The notes under the pieces: model-generated
Told to the model about the DNA's origin: nothing
The model's input: only the letters and a program-made list of their open reading frames with translations
The model's database searches: none
In this document: positions 17,890-26,394 of the stretch, piece by piece
How the letters are laid out: each line of letters opens with the position of its first letter
How positions within the stretch are numbered: the first letter of the stretch is position 1
Source: Poriferisulfidus sp965221375
GTDB lineage: Bacteria > Pseudomonadota > Gammaproteobacteria > Poriferisulfidales > Poriferisulfidaceae
DNA length: 64,000 bases
NCBI GenBank assembly: GCA_965221375.1
Contig: OZ244883.1
Coordinates: forward strand, 1,573,769-1,637,768
Direction: 5' to 3'
Translations under genes and position numbers: made by a program

Positions 17890-19533
17890 TTACATCATGC
17901 CGCCCATGCCTTCCATACCTCCCGGTGCGCCATGCGCGTGCGGCTCTTCTTCTTTCGGAAGCTCCGCCACCATGGCTTCGGTGGTAATCATCAGGCTGGC
18001 AACCGAAGCCGCATTCTGAAGTGCTGTACGGGTCACTTTAGCCGGATCCAGAATGCCCATCTCCAGCATGTCGCCGTATTCGGCAGTAGCGGCGTTATAG
18101 CCGTAATTGCCTTCGGATTTGAGCACTTCTTCAATCACTACCGACGGCTCGCGATCCCCGGCATTCTCAACAATCTGACGCAGAGGCTCGGCCAACGCAT
18201 GGCTGAGAATCTCCACACCCCGCTGCTGATCGTTGTTATCGCCCTTCAGAGACTCCAGGGCCGCTCGGGTCCGCAGCAAAGCGACACCGCCACCCGGCAC
18301 AATACCTTCTTCCACAGCGGCGCGGGTTGCATGCAGCGCATCTTCCACGCGGGCCTTCTTCTCTTTCATTTCCACTTCGGTCGCCGCACCCACTTTGATG
18401 ACGGCCACGCCGCCAGCCAACTTGGCCATGCGCTCCTGAAGTTTTTCCTTGTCGTAATCCGAAGAAGACTCATCGATCTGCTGGCGAATTTGATCCACAC
18501 GCGCCTTGATGTCGCCTGCTGCGCCGGCCCCATCAATGATCGTGGTGTTTTCCTTCGACAGGGTAACGCGCTTGGCAGTACCCAGGTCCTCAAGCGTGGC
18601 CTTCTCCAACGACAGGCCCACCTCTTCGGAAATTACCGTGCCGCCAGTCAAAATTGCAATATCCTGCAACATGGCTTTGCGTCGGTCACCAAAACCCGGG
18701 GCCTTCACGGCAGCCACCTTGACAATACCGCGGATCGTGTTGACCACCAGCGTCGCCAAGGCTTCACCTTCGACATCTTCGGCGATTACGACCAGAGAGC
18801 GGCTGGATTTGGCCACCGCTTCCAACAGCGGGAGCAGCTCGCGGATGTTGGAAACCTTTTTGTCATGCAGCAGGATGAACGGACTTTCCATATCCGCCGT
18901 CATACTGTCCTGATTGTTGACAAAGTACGGAGACAGGTAGCCGCGATCAAACTGCATGCCTTCCACGACTTCCAGTTCGTTCTCCAGCGAATTGCCTTCC
19001 TCCACCGTGATAACGCCTTCTTTGCCCACTTTGTCCATCGCGTCCGCGATGATTTCGCCGACATCCGGGTCCGAATTGGCCGAGATGCTGCCGACCTGGG
19101 CAATTTCCTTGTTATCGGTGCAGGGACGCGACAGCGTCGCCAACTGTTCCACGACGACGCCCACCGCCTTGTCCACGCCTCGTTTCAGGTCCATGGGATT
19201 CATGCCGGCGGCCACCGCTTTCGCACCTTCGCGCACGATCGCCTGAGCCAACACCGTCGCGGTGGTGGTGCCATCGCCGGCTACATCGGAGGTCTGCGAA
19301 GCCACCTCCTTGACCATTTGCGCGCCCATATTTTCGAACTTGTCTTTCAGTTCAATTTCCTTGGCGACCGAAACGCCATCCTTGGTCACGGTCGGTGCGC
19401 CGAATGACTTGTCCAGCACGACATTGCGTCCCTTGGGACCGAGCGTGGATTTCACGGCATTGGCAAGTAGATTGACTCCCTGGAGCATGCGCTGCCGGGC
19501 GTCTTCACTAAATTTAACCTCTTTTGCTGCCAT
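17890..19533 (-). CDS. groL: chaperonin GroEL
   Basis: 60-kDa chaperonin, 547 aa, forming the 14-mer folding chamber with GroES. Typical sequence throughout: KEVKFSEDARQRML, STLGPKGRNVVLDKSFG, the ATP-binding VAGDGTTTATVLAQAIVREG, and the flexible GGM-rich tail (GMEGMGGMM). Start ATG 19533 has AGAGGAA upstream. It follows groES by 60 nt in one operon and ends at a strong terminator. Confidence 0.99.
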   Translation of the reverse strand: MAAKEVKFSEDARQRMLQGVNLLANAVKSTLGPKGRNVVLDKSFGAPTVTKDGVSVAKEIELKDKFENMGAQMVKEVASQTSDVAGDGTTTATVLAQAIVREGAKAVAAGMNPMDLKRGVDKAVGVVVEQLATLSRPCTDNKEIAQVGSISANSDPDVGEIIADAMDKVGKEGVITVEEGNSLENELEVVEGMQFDRGYLSPYFVNNQDSMTADMESPFILLHDKKVSNIRELLPLLEAVAKSSRSLVVIAEDVEGEALATLVVNTIRGIVKVAAVKAPGFGDRRKAMLQDIAILTGGTVISEEVGLSLEKATLEDLGTAKRVTLSKENTTIIDGAGAAGDIKARVDQIRQQIDESSSDYDKEKLQERMAKLAGGVAVIKVGAATEVEMKEKKARVEDALHATRAAVEEGIVPGGGVALLRTRAALESLKGDNNDQQRGVEILSHALAEPLRQIVENAGDREPSVVIEEVLKSEGNYGYNAATAEYGDMLEMGILDPAKVTRTALQNAASVASLMITTEAMVAELPKEEEPHAHGAPGGMEGMGGMM

Positions 19534-19593
19534 TTTTTGGATTCCTCTTCCGATTTGTGTGTTGTGCGAATTGATTAAAGATCAGGCGGCGAA

Positions 19594-19887
19594 TCAGCTT
19601 TCGATGACAGCCATGATGTCGTCTTCACGCATCACGACCATCTCTTCGCCATCAAGTTTGCATTCAGTGCCGGAATATTTTCCAAACAGCACTTGATCGC
19701 CCACTTTGACATCAGGCTTAAGAAGTTTGCCGTCGTCCGAAGTTTTCCCCGGACCGACTGCGACCACCTCGCCACGAACGGGTTTTTCTGTCGCGCTGTC
19801 CGGAATCACAATGCCTCCAGGGCTGGTGCGCTCCTCTTCCAAGCGTTTGATCACAACGCGATCATGCAAGGGCCGAAGTTTCATCAT
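19594..19887 (-). CDS. groS: co-chaperonin GroES
   Basis: 10-kDa chaperonin lid, 97 aa (or 96 from the second ATG). Characteristic MKLRPLHDRVVIKRLEEER, the mobile loop TSPGGIVIPDSATEKP, and the C-terminal EEMVVMREDDIMAVIE. First gene of the groESL operon; a sigma-32-like promoter sits about 85 nt upstream. No CIRCE element is visible. Confidence 0.99.
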   Translation of the reverse strand: MMKLRPLHDRVVIKRLEEERTSPGGIVIPDSATEKPVRGEVVAVGPGKTSDDGKLLKPDVKVGDQVLFGKYSGTECKLDGEEMVVMREDDIMAVIES

Positions 19888-19972
19888 TCAAACTCCCAAT
19901 GAAAAGTTTTTGTTTATCAAATGTTAACTATAAAGCCAGCCACAGACATTCAGAGTCGAGTCTGACACGGCT

Positions 19973-20003
19973 AATATTGGGGACAAAGTAGCAGAAAATC
20001 AAG
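19973..20003 (-). promoter_or_regulatory. sigma-32 (heat-shock) promoter of groESL
   Basis: On the minus strand CTTGATT (-35) is followed after exactly 14 nt by CCCCAATATT (-10), close to the RpoH consensus CTTGAAA-N14-CCCCATNT. It reads toward groES and overlaps the region upstream of purH on the other strand. Confidence 0.75.
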
Positions 20004-20051
20004 TGCGTGTGGCTGAATGCCTTAAAATAGCCCCTTTCCGGCCCCAGATCC

Positions 20052-21620
20052 ATGACTTCCAACGCTTTGCTCCCGGTCCGACGCGCGCTGCTCAGCGTTT
20101 CGGATAAAACCGACATTATCCCTTTTGCAACAGCGCTGCAGGCCGCCGGGGTCGAACTGATCTCAACCGGAGGAACCGCCACCGCCTTGCGAGAAGCCGG
20201 ATTGGTCGTGCGCGATGTGGCGGAGGTGACCGGTTTTCCTGAGGTCATGGACGGGCGCGTCAAAACGTTGCACCCCAAAATCCATGGCGGACTGCTGGCG
20301 CGCGGCGCCCAAGATGCCGATGTCTGTGCCGAACATGGCATTGAGACAATCGAACTGGTGGTCGTCAACCTGTATCCATTCGCCCAAACCATCGCAAAAC
20401 CCGACTGCACCCGCGCTGATGCGGTCGAGAATATTGATATCGGCGGCCCAACTATGTTGCGGGGCGCAGCAAAAAACCATGAATACTGTTGCGTTGTCGT
20501 AGACCCTGCCGATTATGATCGCATTGCCTCCGCCGTCGCCAGCGGCGGCACGGATGCAGATACACGTTTTGACCTGGCTGCCAAAGCCTTTGCCCATACT
20601 GCCGCCTACGACGCCTGTATCGCCAGTTATCTGGAACAACAAGTGGAGCCGGAAGCCCCCTTTGGGCGCGGCATGCATCTGACTCTGCAGCGCCAAAATT
20701 TACTGCGCTATGGTGAAAACCCGCATCAACAAGCAGCGTTTTACGCTTTCCCCGGAGCGCCGCAAGGCACACTCGCCACGGCCACACTACATCAAGGACA
20801 GGAGTTGTCCTATAACAACCTTGCCGACACTGATGCCGCCTGGGAGGCCGTACAGGCTTTTGACGCACCGGCGTGCGTCATCGTCAAGCATGCCAACCCC
20901 TGCGGCGCCGCAGAGGCCGACAACCTCGATGCCGCTTATGAGCATGCCTACCAAACCGACCCAACCTCGGCTTTCGGCGGCATCATCGCTTTCAACCACC
21001 CGGTGGAAGCGCCCTTGGCCCAAAAAATTATTGACCGACAGTTTGTGGAAGTATTAATTGCGCCTGCTTTTGAACCGGATGCCTTGGGCGTGCTGGCCGC
21101 CAAACCCAAAGTAAGAGTGCTTGCTGCCGGCGTTTTTGAAAAACATCAAGGACCCTGTGCCGTCGTTCGCAGTATCAGCGGCGGTCTTCTCGCACAAACG
21201 CCGGACCACAAGACACTTGATTCGGATCAGTTGCGTGTTGTGACCGAACGAGCGCCCAGCGAGGCGGAACATCGTGATTTGCTGTTTGCCTGGAAGATTG
21301 CCAAGTTCGTCAAATCAAACGCCATCGTCTATGCCCGCGACTGCCGCACCATCGGGATTGGCGCCGGTCAAATGAGCCGCATCTATTCAGCACGTATCGC
21401 CGCAATCAAGGCCGCCGATGAAAAGCTTCCCGTAGAAGGAGCCGTGATGGCTTCCGATGCCTTTTTCCCGTTTCGAGATGGGCTTGATGCCGCCCACGAA
21501 GTGGGCATCACGGCCGTCATTCAACCGGGGGGTAGCCGCCGCGACACGGAAGTCATTGATGCCGCCAATGAATATGGCATGGCCATGGTGTTCACCGGCT
21601 TGCGTCATTTCCGACACTAG
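20052..21620 (+). CDS. purH: bifunctional AICAR transformylase / IMP cyclohydrolase PurH
   Basis: Catalyses the last two steps of purine synthesis (AICAR to FAICAR to IMP). 522 aa, the usual length. The N-terminal IMPCHase/MGS-like domain carries LLSVSDKTDI, ISTGGTATALREAG and the tightly conserved GRVKTLHPKIHGGLLAR; the C-terminal domain has QRQNLLRYGENPHQQAAFY, VIVKHANPCGAA, SNAIVYARD and a terminal AMVFTGLRHFRH. It is divergent from groESL, with a TTAAAAT-like -10 at about 20024 of its own. Confidence 0.98.
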   Translation: MTSNALLPVRRALLSVSDKTDIIPFATALQAAGVELISTGGTATALREAGLVVRDVAEVTGFPEVMDGRVKTLHPKIHGGLLARGAQDADVCAEHGIETIELVVVNLYPFAQTIAKPDCTRADAVENIDIGGPTMLRGAAKNHEYCCVVVDPADYDRIASAVASGGTDADTRFDLAAKAFAHTAAYDACIASYLEQQVEPEAPFGRGMHLTLQRQNLLRYGENPHQQAAFYAFPGAPQGTLATATLHQGQELSYNNLADTDAAWEAVQAFDAPACVIVKHANPCGAAEADNLDAAYEHAYQTDPTSAFGGIIAFNHPVEAPLAQKIIDRQFVEVLIAPAFEPDALGVLAAKPKVRVLAAGVFEKHQGPCAVVRSISGGLLAQTPDHKTLDSDQLRVVTERAPSEAEHRDLLFAWKIAKFVKSNAIVYARDCRTIGIGAGQMSRIYSARIAAIKAADEKLPVEGAVMASDAFFPFRDGLDAAHEVGITAVIQPGGSRRDTEVIDAANEYGMAMVFTGLRHFRH

Positions 21621-21638
21621 CCTGCAGTCAAGCAAAAG

Positions 21639-22154
21639 TTATCGATTGAATGGCAGTTTGGCGAGCAGCATCGCCATCCCGCAAGAGCCGCTGGCGCCTG
21701 CATACAACAAACCTGCTCCTACAAAGCCCGACAAGCCATAAAAGTACGGGTGCACCCAAACCCCCAGCAGTACTCCTGCGACGATAAGCGTGCCCGCCAC
21801 CATCTGCACCTGTCGCATCACATCAAGACGCCCGCCTGTGTCGGATTCCACCGGGTAACCGGCTTTCTGCCAAGCCATAATGCCCCCTTCAAGCAAATAC
21901 GTCTCCGGGTAACCGACCGCGGCTAGTTGCTCGGCATGTACTTGCGTACGCCGTCCACTGCGACAGTGGAAAATGCCGATTTTCTGCTTGGGTTCGGCTT
22001 TCAAACCGGCCTCCAAACCGTCCAAAGGCATCCAGCGCGCCTGGGGAATGTGCATCTGTTTGCGCTCACCCGCCCCTCGGATATCAATCAACTCCGCCTG
22101 ACCTTCCCGAAGCTGTCGCTGCGCTTCCTGCGCATTGATCTCACGAACTTCCAT
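21639..22154 (-). CDS. rhodanese domain fused to DUF2892 membrane domain
   Basis: The 171-aa protein starts at ATG 22154, chosen because AGGAGG stands 7 nt upstream. Residues 1-105 form a rhodanese domain with active-site Cys in FHCRSGRRT and the ending LLEGGIMAWQKAGYPV; the remainder holds two hydrophobic helices typical of DUF2892. Such fusions are inner-membrane sulfurtransferases whose donor and acceptor are unknown; a role in sulfur transfer or redox is family inference. It converges on purH with an 18-nt gap and marks the left core-genome edge of the secretion region. Confidence 0.88.
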   Translation of the reverse strand: MEVREINAQEAQRQLREGQAELIDIRGAGERKQMHIPQARWMPLDGLEAGLKAEPKQKIGIFHCRSGRRTQVHAEQLAAVGYPETYLLEGGIMAWQKAGYPVESDTGGRLDVMRQVQMVAGTLIVAGVLLGVWVHPYFYGLSGFVGAGLLYAGASGSCGMAMLLAKLPFNR

Positions 22155-22352
22155 GTTGTCCTCCTGAAGCATTTATGCGTTGCCTCTTTACAGAAAAGAT
22201 TTTACACGCAATGTTTTGCTCTTCTGCGAGATGTCATGCCTTATTTTCATGTTTTGGGCGGCCCTGAACTTCATGACCGTTGCCTCCATCCCCGTTTCCC
22301 GGTGACGAAAAAACAGCGTAGGGGCTGAGCCGCCAAAAACCGGCGACAGACC

Positions 22353-22733
22353 TCACATGAATTTCACCATGAGCACGACCGCCGTAATAACCACAGTTAT
22401 GGTAATGAGAGTACGCCACATGAGGGCAGTTTGCATAGCCGAGCGGAACGTGCGGAGCTCTCTAATCATGTCCGAGCGGAACGTGTGGATTGCTCTTCGA
22501 AACTCCCGGGCCTCTCCCAGCAACCTTTCACGCGGACTATCTATATCCGAACATAACGTCTGAATTTTGCTATCCAAGTGGCGAAAATTTTCTTTGGTGG
22601 CCAGATGCGGAATCTGTGCCTCAATCTTCGTCAAGCGTTCCGAGATGTTGATCACCACGGTCGATTCAACCACCGGTTCGGGCATCGGTTCTTGCGAGGA
22701 CATCAAGGGGTTGGCGGGTTGTTGTGAGGTCAT
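22353..22733 (-). CDS. tail-anchored coiled-coil protein co-regulated with the secretion genes
   Basis: A 126-aa protein (from ATG 22733, which has GGAGA 8 nt upstream; the same frame extends to GTG 22829 but that codon overlaps a TATAAT-like element). The N-terminus is Pro/Glu-rich, the centre (residues 30-100) is a long amphipathic coiled coil (ERLTKIEAQIPHL, REFRRAIHTFRSDMIREL), and the C-terminus is one membrane helix (TLITITVVITAVVLMVKFM). This layout recalls small DUF1640-like mobile-element proteins, but no family is assigned. Its promoter (22865-22926) shares the palindrome seen at the two tra promoters, which ties it to that system. Confidence 0.7.
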   Translation of the reverse strand: MTSQQPANPLMSSQEPMPEPVVESTVVINISERLTKIEAQIPHLATKENFRHLDSKIQTLCSDIDSPRERLLGEAREFRRAIHTFRSDMIRELRTFRSAMQTALMWRTLITITVVITAVVLMVKFM

Positions 22734-22864
22734 GACCATTTTCTCCATAGGCAAGGCCAAAGTCAAGAGAAGCGCATGGCTGCGGACCGGGGTCTCGCCA
22801 CTGGGGCGCTTCCGATTATAACCCGTCACACGAAGCGAATCTTCGACGAGGAGGAGGATTCCTC

Positions 22865-22926
22865 ATCCTATGTCAGTGATAACCCGAAGTCCAGAAAAAA
22901 TGGTCTGACCAACCTGCCCATTTTTT
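22865..22926 (-). promoter_or_regulatory. promoter with regulon palindrome, copy 1
   Basis: Minus-strand promoter TGGACT-17 nt-TAGGAT (-35 at 22888-22893, -10 at 22865-22870). One nt upstream of the -35 lies the palindromic element 22895-22926: A-run, TGG...CCA, T-run, containing the inner perfect palindrome TGGTCAGACCA. It reads toward the coiled-coil gene at 22733. Compare copies 2 and 3. Confidence 0.7.
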
Positions 22927-23128
22927 CGCATGTAAATCATGTTTTACTTTTCCCCTTGGTTCGTTTTCGGTAAATTTTTAGTGCTACATGTAATCAAATC
23001 GGCACCGTTACCAACCGGTTTCTCCCATGATTGAGATCGCACCCCTATTCCCCTGGAGGCGGGAACTGAAATTTTCCGATGACAAATCGCCCTCAAGAAA
23101 ATGTCAAAGCATCTGCGTGGCATGCCCA

Positions 23129-24700
23129 TCACCGGTTGATATTGCGCGCCATCCCGATAGTGCTGGCGCGTCCGGAAATCCCCATGCCCGTCGGATCAGA
23201 TGAAGGGCCCAGCGCGTCCAGACCGCGCAAAGCAAAATTACCTCCCGCATAAATGACCCACAACAACCCCAGGGGAAGCAGCATGTGTAATGCCATGGTT
23301 GCATACCCGAGTGCAATGCGATCGATTTCCCAACGCCCCTCGTCTATCAATTTCATACTCGGATACATCGCATCAATTAAGGCATCATCCAAATAATTGG
23401 AAATGCCAAACATCATGGAAAACATCCGAATTCCAATCATCATGAGCATAATCCTGGCGGCAGCGGCAAAGCTGTAAAGCGTCAGAAACAAATAGAACCC
23501 CAGCAACATATAAACGACCATCAACATAAAGCTTTGCGCCATCGGAGCAAGGCGCCGCATAATGTGCAAACGCGCGTACAACCCCAATGCTTCCGAACCT
23601 ACGAATGCGGTCGCGCCTACAAACGATGACAGCAGAAAGCTGCTGAAGCTGGTCGTCGCCGCCCAAGTCGCCCAACCACTCGCAAAGCCGGAGCCGGCGG
23701 CAAACGCCGCAAGTCCGGCCCAAATTTCCTTGTCCGGCGCCTCGCCCTTATGCCAATGGGATTCGTTGATGATGGCATTACGGATGACCAAATCCTCGAC
23801 TTCTTCGCGGGTATAGCTTCCAATCACCCATTCATCGATTTTTTCTCGATGGGGAGCAATCCGCAGCAATCGATCACGCAACCCTTCGTTGCCCGCATCT
23901 CCCAACCACCAGTCCCGACACACCGGCAACTGTTGGTCTCCCTGCCAACGGACCACTTCTGTGCGGGGACGTGGGAAAGCGTCAAAGGCGCATGCCCCCT
24001 GAGCGGCGACCTGAGGACACAAGGCATAGTAGCCCGGTTCATTCAGAAAATAACGATTTCCGGGATATTCCGCATCCTTGCGTTTGACAATCTCTTCGGA
24101 CGGCTGCAGGCGTTCGTACTTCCGCCACGCCGGCACAAAACACTGGCTGACGAAATGGGTGAATTCCTGTCGCAATTGGGGCTCACGAATAAACATGCTG
24201 CGCATGCGGTAGGCCAGACCGGAATAGTCCTGAAAGCACGGCAGGTTTTCGAGCACCGTCTGGTTGACACCCCCGCTGATGGACAGTACTACCGACCAAA
24301 ACAACGGAATTCGCGGATGGGACTCATGATGGCGCGCCAATTGCGTCGCATCGTAGGTCGTGCCCGTATCCCCATATCGATGGGTTGCGTCCTCCAATTG
24401 GCAGACCGGTTTGTAGGCAATCGAATTGGGTTCGACCTGCACATACGGCACCACCATGAACACAAACACCACCATGGCGATGGGAAGATTGACACGCATT
24501 TGACTCAACGATCCGCCGCTGTTTGGGAATTCGTTCTGCGTGCTCAAAGGCCCCATGAAATCTCGCACTATCAGGACTAGAAAAGGAATCAGCAGCAAAT
24601 TCAAATCGTCCGCCAGTTCAAACAGCAGTTCGTACATGCTCCAGCCAAACATGGTCATATAAACCTCGATGTAGCTGAATGTCGGAATCATGGCGTACAT
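23129..24700 (-). CDS. traG: TraG-like inner-membrane conjugation protein
   Basis: A 523-aa protein of the TraG N-terminal domain family, a mating-channel component of F/ICE-type secretion systems. Two hydrophobic stretches lie near residues 30-45 and 72-88. A periplasmic region rich in Cys follows (ENLPCFQDYSGL, YALCPQVAAQGACAF, VCRDWWLG), and a cluster of helices lies between residues 330 and 480. It lacks the long C-terminal extension of F-plasmid TraG and so has only the N-terminal part plus the membrane cluster, as in ICE versions. Last gene of the long tra operon; start ATG 24700, 3 nt after the preceding stop. About 200 nt without a gene follow it (22927-23128). Confidence 0.85.
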   Translation of the reverse strand: MYAMIPTFSYIEVYMTMFGWSMYELLFELADDLNLLLIPFLVLIVRDFMGPLSTQNEFPNSGGSLSQMRVNLPIAMVVFVFMVVPYVQVEPNSIAYKPVCQLEDATHRYGDTGTTYDATQLARHHESHPRIPLFWSVVLSISGGVNQTVLENLPCFQDYSGLAYRMRSMFIREPQLRQEFTHFVSQCFVPAWRKYERLQPSEEIVKRKDAEYPGNRYFLNEPGYYALCPQVAAQGACAFDAFPRPRTEVVRWQGDQQLPVCRDWWLGDAGNEGLRDRLLRIAPHREKIDEWVIGSYTREEVEDLVIRNAIINESHWHKGEAPDKEIWAGLAAFAAGSGFASGWATWAATTSFSSFLLSSFVGATAFVGSEALGLYARLHIMRRLAPMAQSFMLMVVYMLLGFYLFLTLYSFAAAARIMLMMIGIRMFSMMFGISNYLDDALIDAMYPSMKLIDEGRWEIDRIALGYATMALHMLLPLGLLWVIYAGGNFALRGLDALGPSSDPTGMGISGRASTIGMARNINR

Positions 24701-24703
24701 GGC

Positions 24704-25069
24704 TTACCCCAGATGCCGCGACCACAGCAACAACTCGTAAATACCGATGACCGCAATGACGGAAATCGCCAAATGCCGTTGTCCCAATGCGCTCAACGGC
24801 GCATGGCCGCGCGCCTTGCGCCGGAGGTCTACCCAAGAGATCAGTCGAGGCCAACACCAAATCAAATACAAGTACATCGCCCCGTGCACAATCAGGTGCA
24901 CCCACGGGCCATACAACGCTAAAAACTGACGACTTGTCTGGAGCAGTTGCGCTGCCTGCTGCAGGTGAGCGGGCGGCAGTGTTGCCAAAACCTGCGCGGC
25001 CTTATACCCCGCAATGCCAATGCCGCACACCAGCAATGAAATTCCGATGATGCGCCACTTGTTTTTCAT
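24704..25069 (-). CDS. small membrane protein of the secretion operon, function unknown
   Basis: A 121-aa protein with about three membrane helices (residues 6-28, 52-72, 98-115) and a basic loop (RRKARGH). It has no recognised domain. It overlaps the PFL_4711-like gene by 4 nt (ATGA) and ends 3 nt before traG, so it is translationally part of the tra operon and probably an accessory inner-membrane component. Confidence 0.7.
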   Translation of the reverse strand: MKNKWRIIGISLLVCGIGIAGYKAAQVLATLPPAHLQQAAQLLQTSRQFLALYGPWVHLIVHGAMYLYLIWCWPRLISWVDLRRKARGHAPLSALGQRHLAISVIAVIGIYELLLWSRHLG

Positions 25070-26394
25070 TCTGACTGCTTCGGCAAAGGGAAGCCCCCAT
25101 CAATCAAACCGGACTCGAATGGGTCTGCCGGCGTCAAGTTGATCGGGCGCAAGGTTCCACTGAGCATTTCGTATTCAATAAATGCACGAATAGTTTTGGA
25201 ACCCAGGCGGTGTGAAGCCTGCGCTTCGTTCAACACGAAATTGACTTGCGCATTGAGACGACCCAAAGCCGTGCTTAAGGCTTCCTGCGCCGGTTTTAGC
25301 GCGGCCACATGAGGCTCTTGCTGGCCTGCCATAAGGGCTGCACGTGCGGCGAAAGTCTTTTCGATAATGCGCGCTGCCGCCAATTCCGACGCCAACCTCT
25401 GCACGCGCCAGCCGGAGTCTGCCTGCGCCTGCAGGGTGTCGATCACCTCGCGACGCATCACTAGGTTTTGACTGGATACGGCCGCCAGATCATCGGCCGA
25501 CAACTCAAGCGGATCTGTACGCATAAGACGCCACAGAATCTTTTCGATGCGTACCCGCTCTGCTTCAATCAAGGGCAACAGGCCGTGCCCGGCAATCGTC
25601 GGACTGGGAGTCTCCTCCACCAGACTGATGGCGTGCTCCCCGACAATGTCTACCAGCCAGTTCGCCGCGTCTTGGGGAGTCTCAAAAAATGTCGCGACCG
25701 TTGTCTCGCGATCGGTCTCTTTACAGTCCACCGATTCACGATTGAGCAGGCACCAGCCGGCGCGGGCACTGTCATACACGGGACGAATCAGAGCCTGACC
25801 ACTCCCCCCGGCCCGTTGCCCACCGACCCATACCAAGCCTTTCTGCGCGGCTTCCTCTGCAGCTTTCTGAGCCTCCAGCACATTGCGATCTTCGCGGGCC
25901 TGCCGTCCCCATTCGAGGGATTTGGCGACCTGCGTCCACGTGCTGGCAGGTCCCCGATCCGCAACCGCTTGCTCCATTTCCTGGCAAGACTGCAGTGCCA
26001 ACTTATAGGCTTCGCCCGCGCGGATCGTGTAATACTGCATCAACTGGCACGGGCCGGGAAAAGCTCGACAAAACAAGCCTCCGGGCAAGGCCAGCAGGAA
26101 CTGCTCAGGCAACGATTTGAGGGTCATCAACTGATCTTCGAGACGCTGCAGAATCTGTTCCATCTGCAGCCGAAAATCAAATTTCCCGCAACTGTAGGTC
26201 GCGCCCACCTGAATATCCGGCAGCAGCTTGATCCGCAAGGTTTCCCCGGGTGTGGGAGGTACTGCCCGCGAGCCCCCCAAGGTGTAATACAACCCCAGCT
26301 CTTCGCTACTCGGCAGGTCGACTGGTGGCGCACAGGGCGACGGAATCGGCAGAAGCAGCCCCCATATGGCGCCAACCAGTCTAAAAATTTTCAC
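25066..26394 (-). CDS. integrating conjugative element protein, PFL_4711 family (TraH-like)
   Basis: A 442-aa exported protein with an N-terminal hydrophobic signal (FRLVGAIWGLLLPIPSPCA). Diagnostic segments are LGLYYTLGGSRAVPPTP, YSCGKFDFRLQMEQILQRL and LPGGLFCRAFPGPCQLMQYY; the remainder is mostly helical with coiled coils. This is the TIGR03755 family, related to F-plasmid TraH, which is needed for pilus assembly or outer-membrane stages. Its ATG overlaps the traC stop by 4 nt. Confidence 0.85.
   Translation of the reverse strand: MKIFRLVGAIWGLLLPIPSPCAPPVDLPSSEELGLYYTLGGSRAVPPTPGETLRIKLLPDIQVGATYSCGKFDFRLQMEQILQRLEDQLMTLKSLPEQFLLALPGGLFCRAFPGPCQLMQYYTIRAGEAYKLALQSCQEMEQAVADRGPASTWTQVAKSLEWGRQAREDRNVLEAQKAAEEAAQKGLVWVGGQRAGGSGQALIRPVYDSARAGWCLLNRESVDCKETDRETTVATFFETPQDAANWLVDIVGEHAISLVEETPSPTIAGHGLLPLIEAERVRIEKILWRLMRTDPLELSADDLAAVSSQNLVMRREVIDTLQAQADSGWRVQRLASELAAARIIEKTFAARAALMAGQQEPHVAALKPAQEALSTALGRLNAQVNFVLNEAQASHRLGSKTIRAFIEYEMLSGTLRPINLTPADPFESGLIDGGFPLPKQSE

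Noticed and set aside
17875..19407. 510-aa plus-strand ORF opposite groEL
   Set aside because: Antisense shadow of groEL created by codon bias; no ribosome-binding site and no domain; groEL is unmistakable.
22817..22822. TATAAT on the minus strand as the main promoter of the coiled-coil gene
   Set aside because: It lacks a convincing -35 at 17 nt; the palindrome-linked promoter at 22865-22893 fits better. It may be secondary.
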